DNA from: Actinokineospora sp. NBRC 105648
GTDB lineage: Bacteria > Actinomycetota > Actinomycetes > Mycobacteriales > Pseudonocardiaceae
DNA length: 41,017 nucleotides
NCBI RefSeq assembly: GCF_030269645.1
Contig: NZ_BSTR01000031.1
Coordinates: 49,785 to 90,801, forward strand
Direction of reading: 5' to 3'
The position numbers and the translations under genes were made by a program. Below the pieces are notes generated by a model that worked only from the letters and a program-made list of their open reading frames with translations, was not told the origin of the DNA and made no database searches. Positions 32,091 through 39,187 of the stretch are shown piece by piece; the stretch's first letter is position 1; every line of letters starts with the position of its first letter.

Positions 32091-33364
32091 GCGCACCCCT
32101 GATCACCCGCTTCGACGGCCCGCGCCTGCTGGCGGGCAGTACCGCTGGACTGGCCGAGCACGCTCGCAGGCGCGGTCCCTTCCCCGCTCAGGCGGTGCCA
32201 CACCTCATCGACATGGTCGGAGCCGCCGGTCTGCGCGGCCGGGGTGGCGCGTGGTTCCCCACCGGCCGCAAGCTCGCCGCGGTCGCGGAGAACGGCCGCG
32301 CGGCAGGCGGCGCCCACGTGATCGTCAACGGCGCGGAGAGCGAACCCGCCGCAGGCAAGGACAAGCTGCTCCTGCGCACGGTGCCGCATCTTGTGCTGGA
32401 CGGCGCCGAACTCGCCGCCCTCGCTGTAGGCGCCAAGGAGATCACCGTGTGCGTGCACCGCGGCGCGGGCCTGGCCGACGGTCTCCGGCGCCTGGTCGCC
32501 GAACGCGCGGCGGCGGCGTGGGGCAGCAGGCTCATCGTCACCGTCGTCGAACCACCCCGGTGGTACGTCTCGAGCGAGTCGACGGCGCTGGCGCAGTTCG
32601 TCGAGGGCGGGCCGGGCAAACCCCGCTCGGTATCCACCTACAAGTCCGGCGTGCGCGGCAAACCAACCCTGGTGTCCAATGTGGAGACTCTGGCGCACCT
32701 GGCGACGATCGCCCGCAACGGCCCGGAGTGGTTCCGCCGCACCGGCACCGGCGACGCGCCGGGTACCGCGCTGCACACCGTCAGCGGCGCCGTCCGCGCT
32801 CCCGGCGTGTACGAGCTCCCGACCGGCGCCACCGGCTGGGACATCCTCAACGCCGCGGGCGGCCAAACCGCCCCGCTCCAGGCGATCCTGGTCGGCGGCT
32901 ACGGCGGCAACTGGGTTCCGGCGGACGCACTCGCGCTGCCGTTCACCCCGGAGGCCCTGCGCCAGGTCGACGCGTCCCCCGGCGCGGGTGTCGTCTTCGC
33001 GCTGCCGCGCGGCGCCTGCGGACTGGCCGAGACCGCGCGGGTCGCGTCCTGGTTGGCCGCGCAGAACGCCCGCCAGTGCGGACCCTGCTTCAACGGCCTG
33101 CCCGCCATCGCCGACGACCTGGCCCGGCTCACCTGGGGCCGGGACCAGACCGCGTTCGACCGCCTCCGCTTCCGCCTCGGCGTGGTCGACAAGCGCGGCG
33201 CCTGCGCGCACCCCGACGGGGTGGTGAAGCTGGTGGCCACCGCGCTGCGCGTGTTCGCCGCCGACGTGCGCGCGCACCTGGGCGGCCCCGGCTGTCCGGG
33301 CCTGCGCCACCCCGGCGCGCTCCCCCTGCCCACCCCACCCGACCCGAGCGAGGGCTGGCGATGA
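32087..33364 (+). CDS. NuoF-like NADH dehydrogenase flavoprotein
   Basis: 425 residues. GLRGRGGAWFPTGRKLA, VNGAESEPAAGKDK and VSNVETLAHLATI are the FMN and NAD(H)-binding blocks of the complex I 51-kDa subunit. An SLBB-type segment (VYELPTGATGWDIL) follows. The iron-sulfur region has Cys331-x2-Cys334 and Cys373. The third canonical cysteine (C-x2-C-x2-C) is Gly337 here, so the cluster differs from complex I. There is no NuoE-like thioredoxin-fold partner. It probably feeds NAD(P)H electrons to the ferredoxin and cytochrome. GTG 32087 overlaps the upstream stop; the longer frame is a shadow. Confidence 0.88.
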   Translation: MSAPLITRFDGPRLLAGSTAGLAEHARRRGPFPAQAVPHLIDMVGAAGLRGRGGAWFPTGRKLAAVAENGRAAGGAHVIVNGAESEPAAGKDKLLLRTVPHLVLDGAELAALAVGAKEITVCVHRGAGLADGLRRLVAERAAAAWGSRLIVTVVEPPRWYVSSESTALAQFVEGGPGKPRSVSTYKSGVRGKPTLVSNVETLAHLATIARNGPEWFRRTGTGDAPGTALHTVSGAVRAPGVYELPTGATGWDILNAAGGQTAPLQAILVGGYGGNWVPADALALPFTPEALRQVDASPGAGVVFALPRGACGLAETARVASWLAAQNARQCGPCFNGLPAIADDLARLTWGRDQTAFDRLRFRLGVVDKRGACAHPDGVVKLVATALRVFAADVRAHLGGPGCPGLRHPGALPLPTPPDPSEGWR

Positions 33365-33567
33365 CCGACAGGCTCACCGTCGACATGATCGAGTGCGACG
33401 GCCACGGCGTGTGCGCGGAACTGGTCCCCGAGCTGGTCGACCTCGACGAGTGGGGCTACCCGATCGTCGCCGACAGCGCCGTACCCGACCACCTGCGCAA
33501 ACACGCCAGGCGGGCGGTGACCCTCTGCCCCCGGCTGGCGCTGCGGCTGACACCATCGCCCAGGTGA
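33361..33567 (+). CDS. [3Fe-4S]-type ferredoxin
   Basis: 68 residues. Cys12-x5-Cys18 (ECDGHGVC) and Cys56-Pro57 are the three ligands of actinobacterial [3Fe-4S] ferredoxins. The fourth cysteine of [4Fe-4S] types is replaced (His15 lies between the first pair). It is a small cytoplasmic electron carrier. ATG 33361 overlaps the NuoF-like stop (ATGA), and its stop overlaps the permease GTG (GTGA), so it should be made in step with the flavoprotein. Confidence 0.92.
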   Translation: MTDRLTVDMIECDGHGVCAELVPELVDLDEWGYPIVADSAVPDHLRKHARRAVTLCPRLALRLTPSPR

Positions 33568-34787
33568 CGCTCGCCCGGCGCTTGGGACCGCTCGACGCCA
33601 CCGCCATCGGCCTGGGCTCGATGCTGGGCGCCGGGGTGTTCGCCGCCTTCGCCCCGGCCGCGGCCACCGCGGGCAGCGGACTGCTCATCGCGCTGGCCGT
33701 GGCCGGTTTCGTGGCCTACTGCAACGCGACCGCCTCCGCCCAGCTCGCCGCGGCCTACCCGGCCTCCGGCGGTACCTACCTCTTCGGCCGGGAGGTCCTC
33801 GGCCCGTGGTGGGGTTTCACCGCGGGCTGGGGTTTCGTGATCGGGAAGACGGCCAGCTGTGCCGCCATGGCCCTGACCTTCGCCGCTTACGCCGCACCCG
33901 GCTTCGAGCGGCCGGTGGCCCTGGCCGCCGTGGTGGTGCTGACCGCGGTCAACTGCGCGGGCATCACGCGCACGGCGTTGGCCACCAAGGTCCTCTTGGC
34001 GGTAGTCCTCGTTGTCCTGCTGACCACAACGGCACTCGCGCTACCCGCCGCCCACCACCCGCAGTGGACCACCGGCAGCCCCCTGGACATCCTCCAAGCC
34101 GCCGGCCTGCTGTTCTTCGCCTTCGCCGGCTACGCCCGCATCGCCACCCTCGCCGAGGAGGTCCGCGATCCGGGCCGCACCATCCCGCGCGCGGTCCTAG
34201 CGGCGCTGACCGGCGCGATCGCGCTCTACCTGCTCATCGGCGTGACGCTGTTGCTCGTCCTGGGCCCGGATCGCCTGGCCACCTCCAGCGCACCGCTCAC
34301 CGACCTCCTCACCACAGCCGGCTACCCGAGCCTGACCCCCGCCGTCCGGGTCGGGGCCGCGGCCGCGAGCCTCGGGGCGCTGCTGGCGCTGATCACCGGC
34401 ATCGGCCGCACGAGCATGGCGATGGCCCGCAACCGCGACCTCCCGCGCTTCCTCGCCACGACCAGCACCCGGCAGGTCCCGGCGCGCGCGGAGATCACCG
34501 TCGGCGCGGTCGTCTGCGGCCTGGTGCTGCTGGGCGACCTGCGCGGGGTGATCGGGTTCTCGTCCTTCGGCGTGCTCACCTACTACGCGATCACCAACGC
34601 GTGCGCCTACCGCCAGCCGCCCGAACAACGCCGCTGGCCACGCGCGCTCAACCTCGCGGGCTTCACAGGCTGCGCCGTCCTCGCCGCAACCCTCCCACCG
34701 GTCTCCGCGCTGGCGGGCGCCGGCGTGCTGGGCATCGGACTGCTGCTGCGCACCTGGGCTACTGCTTGGGCAGGACCTACTGGTTGA
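33564..34787 (+). CDS. APC-superfamily amino acid permease
   Basis: 407 residues with about eleven to twelve hydrophobic helices. The N-terminal GLGSMLGAGVFAAFAPAA matches the substrate-binding helix 1 of the APC family. FAFAGYARIATLAEEVRDPGRTIPRA is the characteristic cytoplasmic loop, and RTSMAMARNRDLPRFLA the later one. It probably transports an amino acid or related cation. GTG 33564 overlaps the ferredoxin stop. Its presence at the end of a redox operon is unusual and may link reduction to uptake of a substrate. It converges on the 51-aa gene with a 6-bp gap. Confidence 0.9.
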   Translation: MTLARRLGPLDATAIGLGSMLGAGVFAAFAPAAATAGSGLLIALAVAGFVAYCNATASAQLAAAYPASGGTYLFGREVLGPWWGFTAGWGFVIGKTASCAAMALTFAAYAAPGFERPVALAAVVVLTAVNCAGITRTALATKVLLAVVLVVLLTTTALALPAAHHPQWTTGSPLDILQAAGLLFFAFAGYARIATLAEEVRDPGRTIPRAVLAALTGAIALYLLIGVTLLLVLGPDRLATSSAPLTDLLTTAGYPSLTPAVRVGAAAASLGALLALITGIGRTSMAMARNRDLPRFLATTSTRQVPARAEITVGAVVCGLVLLGDLRGVIGFSSFGVLTYYAITNACAYRQPPEQRRWPRALNLAGFTGCAVLAATLPPVSALAGAGVLGIGLLLRTWATAWAGPTG

Positions 34788-34793
34788 TCAGCG

Positions 34794-34949
34794 CTACTGG
34801 GTCGTCACCTGGTTGAACGGCAGCTTCGGCTCCACCCACGGGAACACCACGAACATCAGCAGCGCCACCACACCGAGCACCAGCACCACCGCGGTCACGA
34901 CCCGCACCGCAGTGGGGCCGGGCAGGTGCCGCCAGATCCACCCGTACAT
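34794..34949 (-). CDS. Small membrane protein linked to sortase
   Basis: 51 residues. MYGWIWRHLPGP is followed by one transmembrane helix (VVTAVVLVLGVVALLMFVVFPWV) and a short external end (EPKLPFNQVTTQ). The ATG overlaps the stop of the upstream sortase gene (ATGA), which fixes the start at 34949 rather than the longer in-frame ATG at 35009. Similar tiny proteins follow class E sortase genes in other actinobacteria near crgA. The role is unknown and may be a sortase accessory. Confidence 0.8.
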   Translation of the reverse strand: MYGWIWRHLPGPTAVRVVTAVVLVLGVVALLMFVVFPWVEPKLPFNQVTTQ

Positions 34950-35830
34950 CAGCTGGTCTCCTTCAACTCGGGCGGGGTCTCGCCGGGCTTGGCCGGGTCC
35001 TTGGCCCACTGCTGCACCATCACCGCGTGCACGATGAGCCGCTCGCGGTCGGAGAAGCGCGGGTGGCAGGTGGTCAGCGTCATCAGCGTCGCCTGCTCGC
35101 CCACACTGGCCTCGGCACCCAGCTGCCCGGGCACCGGCGCGATCACCGCACCCTGCGAGGGGGCCACGATCTCCTGCCCCACCACCTGGGCGTACGGCCC
35201 GCCGAGCGGGGAGACGCCGCGGCAGCGCGGGTCGGCGCCCTTGCCCGCCGCCCAGCCCGCGACCTCTTCGGACTTGGGCAGCACCCGGTAGACGAACCAG
35301 CTGTAGTGCGTCTCCACCACGATCGCGTCGCAGGAGTTCAGCAGGTCGACGTCGTTGAACGGGGCACCCTTGCCCACCCGGTGCCCGGCGACCGCGAAGT
35401 TGCCGGGTTCACCGGGGTAGGCGGTGCCGGTGTAGTGGCCGGGGCCGATCTCGAGGGTCTTCTCCGTGGTGCCCTCGATGATGGTGAACGAGTAGTCAGT
35501 GCCGAAGGCGGGCACGTACATCTTCGCGAAGCCCGAGCCCTCGGCGAGCCCCTGGAACCGCTCGACCCGCTCCGGGTCCTCGGGGGCGGCGGCCGGGTCG
35601 GACTTCCACCGGTCGTCCAGGGCGGTCGTCGCCTCGCGCTGCTTGCCCGCGGAGACGAGGTCGGTGACGTACACCTCGTAGACCACGAAGAGCAGCACCA
35701 CCAGGCCGGCGGTCATTAACACTTCACCGATGGTGCGGATGACGGAGCGCAGCGTGTCAGGCCGTTCAGGCCGCTCACCTGGGCCGACGAGGCCACTGGG
35801 CGTCGGGCCGCCCGGGTCGGGAGTGGTCAC
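34949..35830 (-). CDS. Class E sortase
   Basis: 293 residues from GTG 35830, which has GAGAGGAG 6 bp upstream (an ATG 18 bp earlier is less likely). A cytoplasmic Pro/Gly-rich start leads to a transmembrane anchor (IRTIGEVLMTAGLVVLLFVVYEVYV). An external stalk and the sortase beta-barrel follow, with catalytic His (about 148, AGHRVG), Cys (about 254, TLTTCHP) and Arg (about 262, RFSDRERL). Class E enzymes anchor LAxTG-type proteins or pilins to peptidoglycan. No substrate is seen in the window. It diverges from crgA across 146 bp. Confidence 0.93.
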   Translation of the reverse strand: MTTPDPGGPTPSGLVGPGERPERPDTLRSVIRTIGEVLMTAGLVVLLFVVYEVYVTDLVSAGKQREATTALDDRWKSDPAAAPEDPERVERFQGLAEGSGFAKMYVPAFGTDYSFTIIEGTTEKTLEIGPGHYTGTAYPGEPGNFAVAGHRVGKGAPFNDVDLLNSCDAIVVETHYSWFVYRVLPKSEEVAGWAAGKGADPRCRGVSPLGGPYAQVVGQEIVAPSQGAVIAPVPGQLGAEASVGEQATLMTLTTCHPRFSDRERLIVHAVMVQQWAKDPAKPGETPPELKETS

Positions 35831-35896
35831 GCGGGCTCCTCTCCGCATGTTATTTCCGCATCGTTGGCGACTGGTGATTCGCCGACCTGCTCAGCT

Positions 35897-35906
35897 ACGT
35901 TAACGT
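35897..35906. promoter_or_regulatory. Palindrome in crgA/sortase divergent promoter
   Basis: ACGTTAACGT is a perfect 10-bp palindrome in the A/T-richest part of the 146-bp region between the divergent sortase and crgA genes. It may be an operator or part of a promoter. No regulator can be named. Confidence 0.3.
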
Positions 35907-35976
35907 GTTGCATCGGCGGGAGTTGCGCCCATGCCAGCACGACCGCATCCAACGCATCACGTCAGGCGAGGACAGC

Positions 35977-36243
35977 ATGCCGAAGTCCAAGGTCCGCAAG
36001 AAGGCCGCGTACACCCCGCCGGCCGACCGCCGCACGCCTGTGAAGGTGAAGCCGGCTGGGCCGTCACACCCGATCTACATCGCGGTGATGCTCGGGGTGA
36101 TGCTGATCGGCCTCGCCTGGCTGGTCGTCAACTACATCGCGGGCGAGAAGATCGGCTTCATGGCCGACCTGGGGAACTGGAACTTCGCCATCGGCTTCTC
36201 GCTGATGATCGCGGGCCTGCTGATGACCATGCGGTGGCGCTGA
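35977..36243 (+). CDS. crgA: CrgA cell division protein
   Basis: 88 residues with the family layout: a basic N-terminus (MPKSKVRKKAAYTPP), a PVKVKP-GPSHP linker and two transmembrane helices (IYIAVMLGVMLIGLAWLVVNYI and NFAIGFSLMIAGLLMTM) separated by GEKIGFMADLGNW. CrgA joins the divisome, binds FtsZ, FtsQ and FtsI-type proteins and influences septation timing in sporulating actinomycetes. ATG 35977 has GGCGAGGA about 6 bp upstream. The longer upstream frame is not conserved in character. Confidence 0.96.
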   Translation: MPKSKVRKKAAYTPPADRRTPVKVKPAGPSHPIYIAVMLGVMLIGLAWLVVNYIAGEKIGFMADLGNWNFAIGFSLMIAGLLMTMRWR

Positions 36244-36362
36244 CCTGCGGTTGGTCACCCAGCACCGGACCGAGGTACCCGTGCCGTTCACCGCGCAGGG
36301 TCACCGCCGCTACGCCAATCAGCGGGCAGTGACTGAACCACATGGATGTAAGTCATCCCCAT

Positions 36363-36384
36363 TGTGGATAACTACTGTGGATGA
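36363..36384. promoter_or_regulatory. Pair of DnaA-box-like sites at the PH-domain gene start
   Basis: TGTGGATAA (36363-36371) is the exact reverse complement of consensus TTATCCACA. TGTGGATGA (36376-36384) is TCATCCACA with one change. Both are in the same orientation, 13 bp apart, ending at the base before the ATG at 36385, so DnaA binding would block initiation of this gene. Regulation is inferred. Confidence 0.5.
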
Positions 36385-36813
36385 ATGCCCGTGACGCCTG
36401 GGGACAGCTCTCGCACGTGGGCCGCCGAGCCCAAGGTCGTGGTCGTCGGCTGGCTACTGGCCGCCGTCGCCGCCCTGGTCGCGGTGCTCATCGGCGATCT
36501 TCGGGGCAGTCTGCTGCTCGCCGTCGCCGCGCTGCTGCTCGGGCTCTTGGCGCTGTTCGGCACCCTCGCGCGCCCTCGGCTCGCCGCTGACTCGACCGGG
36601 ATAACCGTCCGGGGGTTGACCCGGGGCAGGCACTGGACCTGGGGCGAGGTCAACGTGCGGCTGGTCCGCACCCGCAGGTTCGGCCGCGACTCCACCGCCG
36701 TCGAGATCGACGCCGACAACGCGGCCGAACCCACCCTGGTGCTGCTCGGCAGGCTCGACCTCGGCGTCGACCCGCAGGAGGTCGTCAACGACCTCCTGCG
36801 ACTGCGGACCTGA
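36385..36813 (+). CDS. PH-domain membrane protein (Rv0010c-like)
   Basis: 142 residues with two closely spaced transmembrane helices (VVVVGWLLAAVAALVAVLI and SLLLAVAALLLGLLALFGTLA) and a cytoplasmic bacterial PH-like domain (RLAADSTGITVRGLTRGRHWTWGEVNVRLV to the end). The location beside crgA and the rhomboid gene matches M. tuberculosis Rv0010c. The function of this family is unknown. There is no clear Shine-Dalgarno; instead two DnaA-box-like sites abut the start. It converges on the rhomboid gene with a 7-bp gap. Confidence 0.82.
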   Translation: MPVTPGDSSRTWAAEPKVVVVGWLLAAVAALVAVLIGDLRGSLLLAVAALLLGLLALFGTLARPRLAADSTGITVRGLTRGRHWTWGEVNVRLVRTRRFGRDSTAVEIDADNAAEPTLVLLGRLDLGVDPQEVVNDLLRLRT

Positions 36814-36820
36814 AACCAGC

Positions 36821-37744
36821 TCAGCAGTCCGGCGCGCGGAAGTTGACCAGCGCGCAGACCTGGTAGAGGTCCTCGACCGCCGGGGTCCGCACGATGAACG
36901 CCGTCACCAGCAGCACCAGCACCGCGATCGCGGTGCCCGCCTGCCACGCGATCCGCCCGTTGGCGGGCGCGTAGACCATCGCCGCGGTGACCAGCGCGCC
37001 GATCACCAGCCCGCCCAGGTGGGCGAGCAGCGAGATGTTCGGGATGGACACGCTGATCGCCAGGTTCACCGCGAGCACGCCGATGACGTTCATCAGCACG
37101 TGCTTGTCCTGCTTGAGCCGGATGACCGCCACGACCAGCCCACCGAGCAAGCCGTAGATAGCCCCGGAAGCCCCCGCGCCCTCGACGTTCAAACCGCCGA
37201 ACAGGTACGGCGCCGCGCTGCCGCCGAGCAGGGCCAGCAGGTAGACCACGGCGAAGCGGACCTTGCCCAGCAGCATCTCCATGTCGCGCAGGAACCACAG
37301 CGCGATCATGTTCACCACCAGGTGGATCGGCCCGAAGTGCAGGAAGCCGCTGGTCAGCACCCGCCACCACTCGCCGTCGGCCACCAGCGGCGGGTACTCG
37401 CTGAGCCGGTGGAACAGCTCGGACCGCTCGTTGTTGAACAGGTCCTTCGCCAGCGCCGCGGTGATGGCGAACATCGCGACGTTGATCGCGATCAGCACCG
37501 GCACCAGCACCGGCTTCTCGGCCAGCCGGGCCCCGGCGACCGTGGTCGGTTGGCGCACCGACCGGCGGCCCTCGTTGACGCAGTCGACGCAGTGGAACCC
37601 GACGGAGGCGGGCACCAGGCACTCGGGACAGGCGGGCCGGTCGCACCTGGTGCAGCTGAGCGCGGTCGGCCGGTCCGGGTGCCGGACGCAGGCGGGCAGG
37701 CCCGCCCGCGTCCGGTCCTCAGGCTGGTGCGGTGGTGTGCTCAC
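36821..37744 (-). CDS. Rhomboid-family intramembrane serine protease with N-terminal zinc finger
   Basis: 307 residues. The N-terminal 60 carry a B-box-like Cys/His cluster (CVRHPDRPTALSCTRCDRPACPECL, then FHCVDC, quoted in part), probably zinc-binding. The membrane domain shows GEWWRVLTSGFLHFGPIHLVVNM, the nucleophile in GASGAIYG (Ser, about 191) and the partner His in AHLGGL (about 241). It cleaves transmembrane substrates. The GTG start lies immediately after the cyclophilin stop with no spacer, so the two are co-translated. It corresponds to Rv0110-type rhomboids but sits in the crgA-ppiA neighbourhood as in other actinobacteria. Confidence 0.93.
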   Translation of the reverse strand: MSTPPHQPEDRTRAGLPACVRHPDRPTALSCTRCDRPACPECLVPASVGFHCVDCVNEGRRSVRQPTTVAGARLAEKPVLVPVLIAINVAMFAITAALAKDLFNNERSELFHRLSEYPPLVADGEWWRVLTSGFLHFGPIHLVVNMIALWFLRDMEMLLGKVRFAVVYLLALLGGSAAPYLFGGLNVEGAGASGAIYGLLGGLVVAVIRLKQDKHVLMNVIGVLAVNLAISVSIPNISLLAHLGGLVIGALVTAAMVYAPANGRIAWQAGTAIAVLVLLVTAFIVRTPAVEDLYQVCALVNFRAPDC

Positions 37745-38299
37745 CTAGCGCTCGATGCCGACCTTGGTGATCACGACATCGGTGACCGGCTTGTCGTTCG
37801 GGCCGGTCGGGGTGCGGCCGATGGCGTCGACCACGGTCCGCGACTCCTGGTCGGCCACCTCGCCGAAGATCGTGTGCTTGAAGTTCAGCCACGTCGTCGG
37901 GCCCACCGTGATGAAGAACTGCGAGCCGTTGGTGTTGGCGCCCGCGTTGGCCATGGCCAGCAGGTACGGCTTGTTGAACTGCAGTTCCGGGTGGAACTCG
38001 TCGGCGAACTGGTAGCCCGGGCCGCCGCGGCCGGTGCCCGTGGGGTCGCCGCCCTGGAGCATGAAGCCCTCGATCACCCGGTGGAAGATCGAGCCGTCGT
38101 AGAACGGGCCCGACGTGGCGCCCTGTGCGTTGTTCTCGCTGTACTGCTTGGTGCCTTCGGCCAAACCGACGAAGTTGGCCACGGTCTTGGGAGCGTGGTC
38201 GGGGAAGAGGTTGATCCGGATGTCACCCTGCGAGGTGTGCAGGGTGGCGGTCACCTTGGTCCCGACGAGGGATTCGTTGCTGTCTGCCACGCCCATCAT
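37745..38299 (-). CDS. ppiA: Cyclophilin-type peptidyl-prolyl cis-trans isomerase
   Basis: 184 residues. TSQGDIRINLFPDHAPKTV, FHRVIEGFMLQGGDPTGTG, FADEF, LAMANAGANTNGSQFFIT and HTIFGEV are the cyclophilin fold and active-site blocks, including the catalytic Arg in FHRV. It catalyses proline isomerisation in the cytoplasm. ATG 38299 is followed by a second ATG and a GTG (38290), any of which could initiate; GAAG lies about 8 bp upstream of the first. It lies directly upstream of the rhomboid gene. This is the origin-proximal ppiA of actinobacteria. Confidence 0.93.
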   Translation of the reverse strand: MMGVADSNESLVGTKVTATLHTSQGDIRINLFPDHAPKTVANFVGLAEGTKQYSENNAQGATSGPFYDGSIFHRVIEGFMLQGGDPTGTGRGGPGYQFADEFHPELQFNKPYLLAMANAGANTNGSQFFITVGPTTWLNFKHTIFGEVADQESRTVVDAIGRTPTGPNDKPVTDVVITKVGIER

Positions 38300-38372
38300 C
38301 GTGCCATCTTCGGCGGGATCCGTCCGGAAGGGGCAGGATTGAGCGGGTCGGCAAGTCCCTGGAGCACACACG

Positions 38373-38393
38373 ATGGACGAGGTGAAGCCATGA
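38373..38393 (+). CDS. Possible six-codon leader ORF
   Basis: ATG-GAC-GAG-GTG-AAG-CCA-TGA encodes MDEVKP, has GGAG 8 bp upstream, and its stop overlaps the next ATG (ATGA). It could couple or attenuate translation of the 247-aa gene. It could equally be chance, since the Shine-Dalgarno of the main gene (GAGGTGAAG) lies inside it. Confidence 0.25.
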   Translation: MDEVKP

Positions 38394-39133
38394 CCCGGGC
38401 CGGAGAGACGGTGGGCAAGGCCGTCGGCACCGGCTGGCGCGCGGTGCGCCAAGGTGCAGTACGGGCCGGACAGGCCGGTGCCGAGGCGGCGCACGTCGCC
38501 GAGCAGCGGCTCGCCGCCAAGGGCGTCGCGCCGCAGCAGGTGGCCGAGGCGCTGGCCGAGACCGCGCAGGTGGCCCGGCAGGAGGTCCTCGAGACCACCC
38601 GCCGCACCCGCAAGCGGCTGGCCAAGACCGCGGCGCAGACCCGCAAGGACCTGGCCAAGGCGGCCAAGCAGGCGCGCAAGAACGCGGCGAAGTCGCCCGC
38701 GGCCAAGCGCGCCACCAAGGCGGCCGGACCGGTGAAGGCGCAGGTCAAGCAGCTGAAGAAGGACCTGAAGCCGCAGGTGAAGCAGTACCGCGGTGAGCTT
38801 CAGGAGCAGATCAAGGCAGCTCGCGCCGCGGCGAAGGAAGCCGCCAAGGACCCGGCGAACAAGCGTCGCCGGTGGCCGTGGCTGCTCGCGCTGCTCGGCG
38901 TCGGCGCCGGTGCGGCCGTCGCGCTGCGCGGCAAGTCGCAGGCGAAGCCGGCGCGCGTCGAGCCGCAGCCCGCGGCACCGAAGCCGCCGGTGGCCAAGAC
39001 CACCGAGACCGCGGCGACCACCGCCAAGAGCACTGGTGCCGAGTCGGTCGAGAAGCCCAAGCCGGAGGCCCCGGCGGCGGAGCGCAACGGCCAGGCGAAG
39101 CCCGCCAAGCCGATCTCCTCCGAGAAGAACTGA
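38390..39133 (+). CDS. Ala/Lys-rich helical protein with one membrane segment
   Basis: 247 residues. Residues 1-160 are a long amphipathic, coiled-coil-like helix rich in Ala, Lys, Arg and Gln (RKRLAKTAAQTRKDLAKAAK, then KAQVKQLKKDLKPQVKQY), similar in composition to histone H1-like or apolipoprotein-like proteins. KRRRWPWLLALLGVGAGAAVAL is a short membrane segment. The tail is Pro/Ala/Lys-rich and disordered. Localisation to membrane with DNA or lipid binding is conceivable. No family is recognised. ATG 38390 has GAGGTGAAG just upstream. It diverges from ppiA. Confidence 0.75.
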   Translation: MTRAGETVGKAVGTGWRAVRQGAVRAGQAGAEAAHVAEQRLAAKGVAPQQVAEALAETAQVARQEVLETTRRTRKRLAKTAAQTRKDLAKAAKQARKNAAKSPAAKRATKAAGPVKAQVKQLKKDLKPQVKQYRGELQEQIKAARAAAKEAAKDPANKRRRWPWLLALLGVGAGAAVALRGKSQAKPARVEPQPAAPKPPVAKTTETAATTAKSTGAESVEKPKPEAPAAERNGQAKPAKPISSEKN

Positions 39134-39143
39134 GCGCAGTACG

Positions 39144-39183
39144 GCCGGTGGCCGCGTCCCTGAAGTGGGACGCGGCCACCGGC
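39144..39183. terminator. Bidirectional 17-bp perfect hairpin terminator
   Basis: GCCGGTGGCCGCGTCCC (39144-39160) pairs exactly with GGGACGCGGCCACCGGC (39167-39183) around a 6-nt loop. It lies between the convergent 247-aa gene and the lipoprotein gene, whose stop is 5 bp away. Confidence 0.9.
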
Positions 39184-39187
39184 GTGT

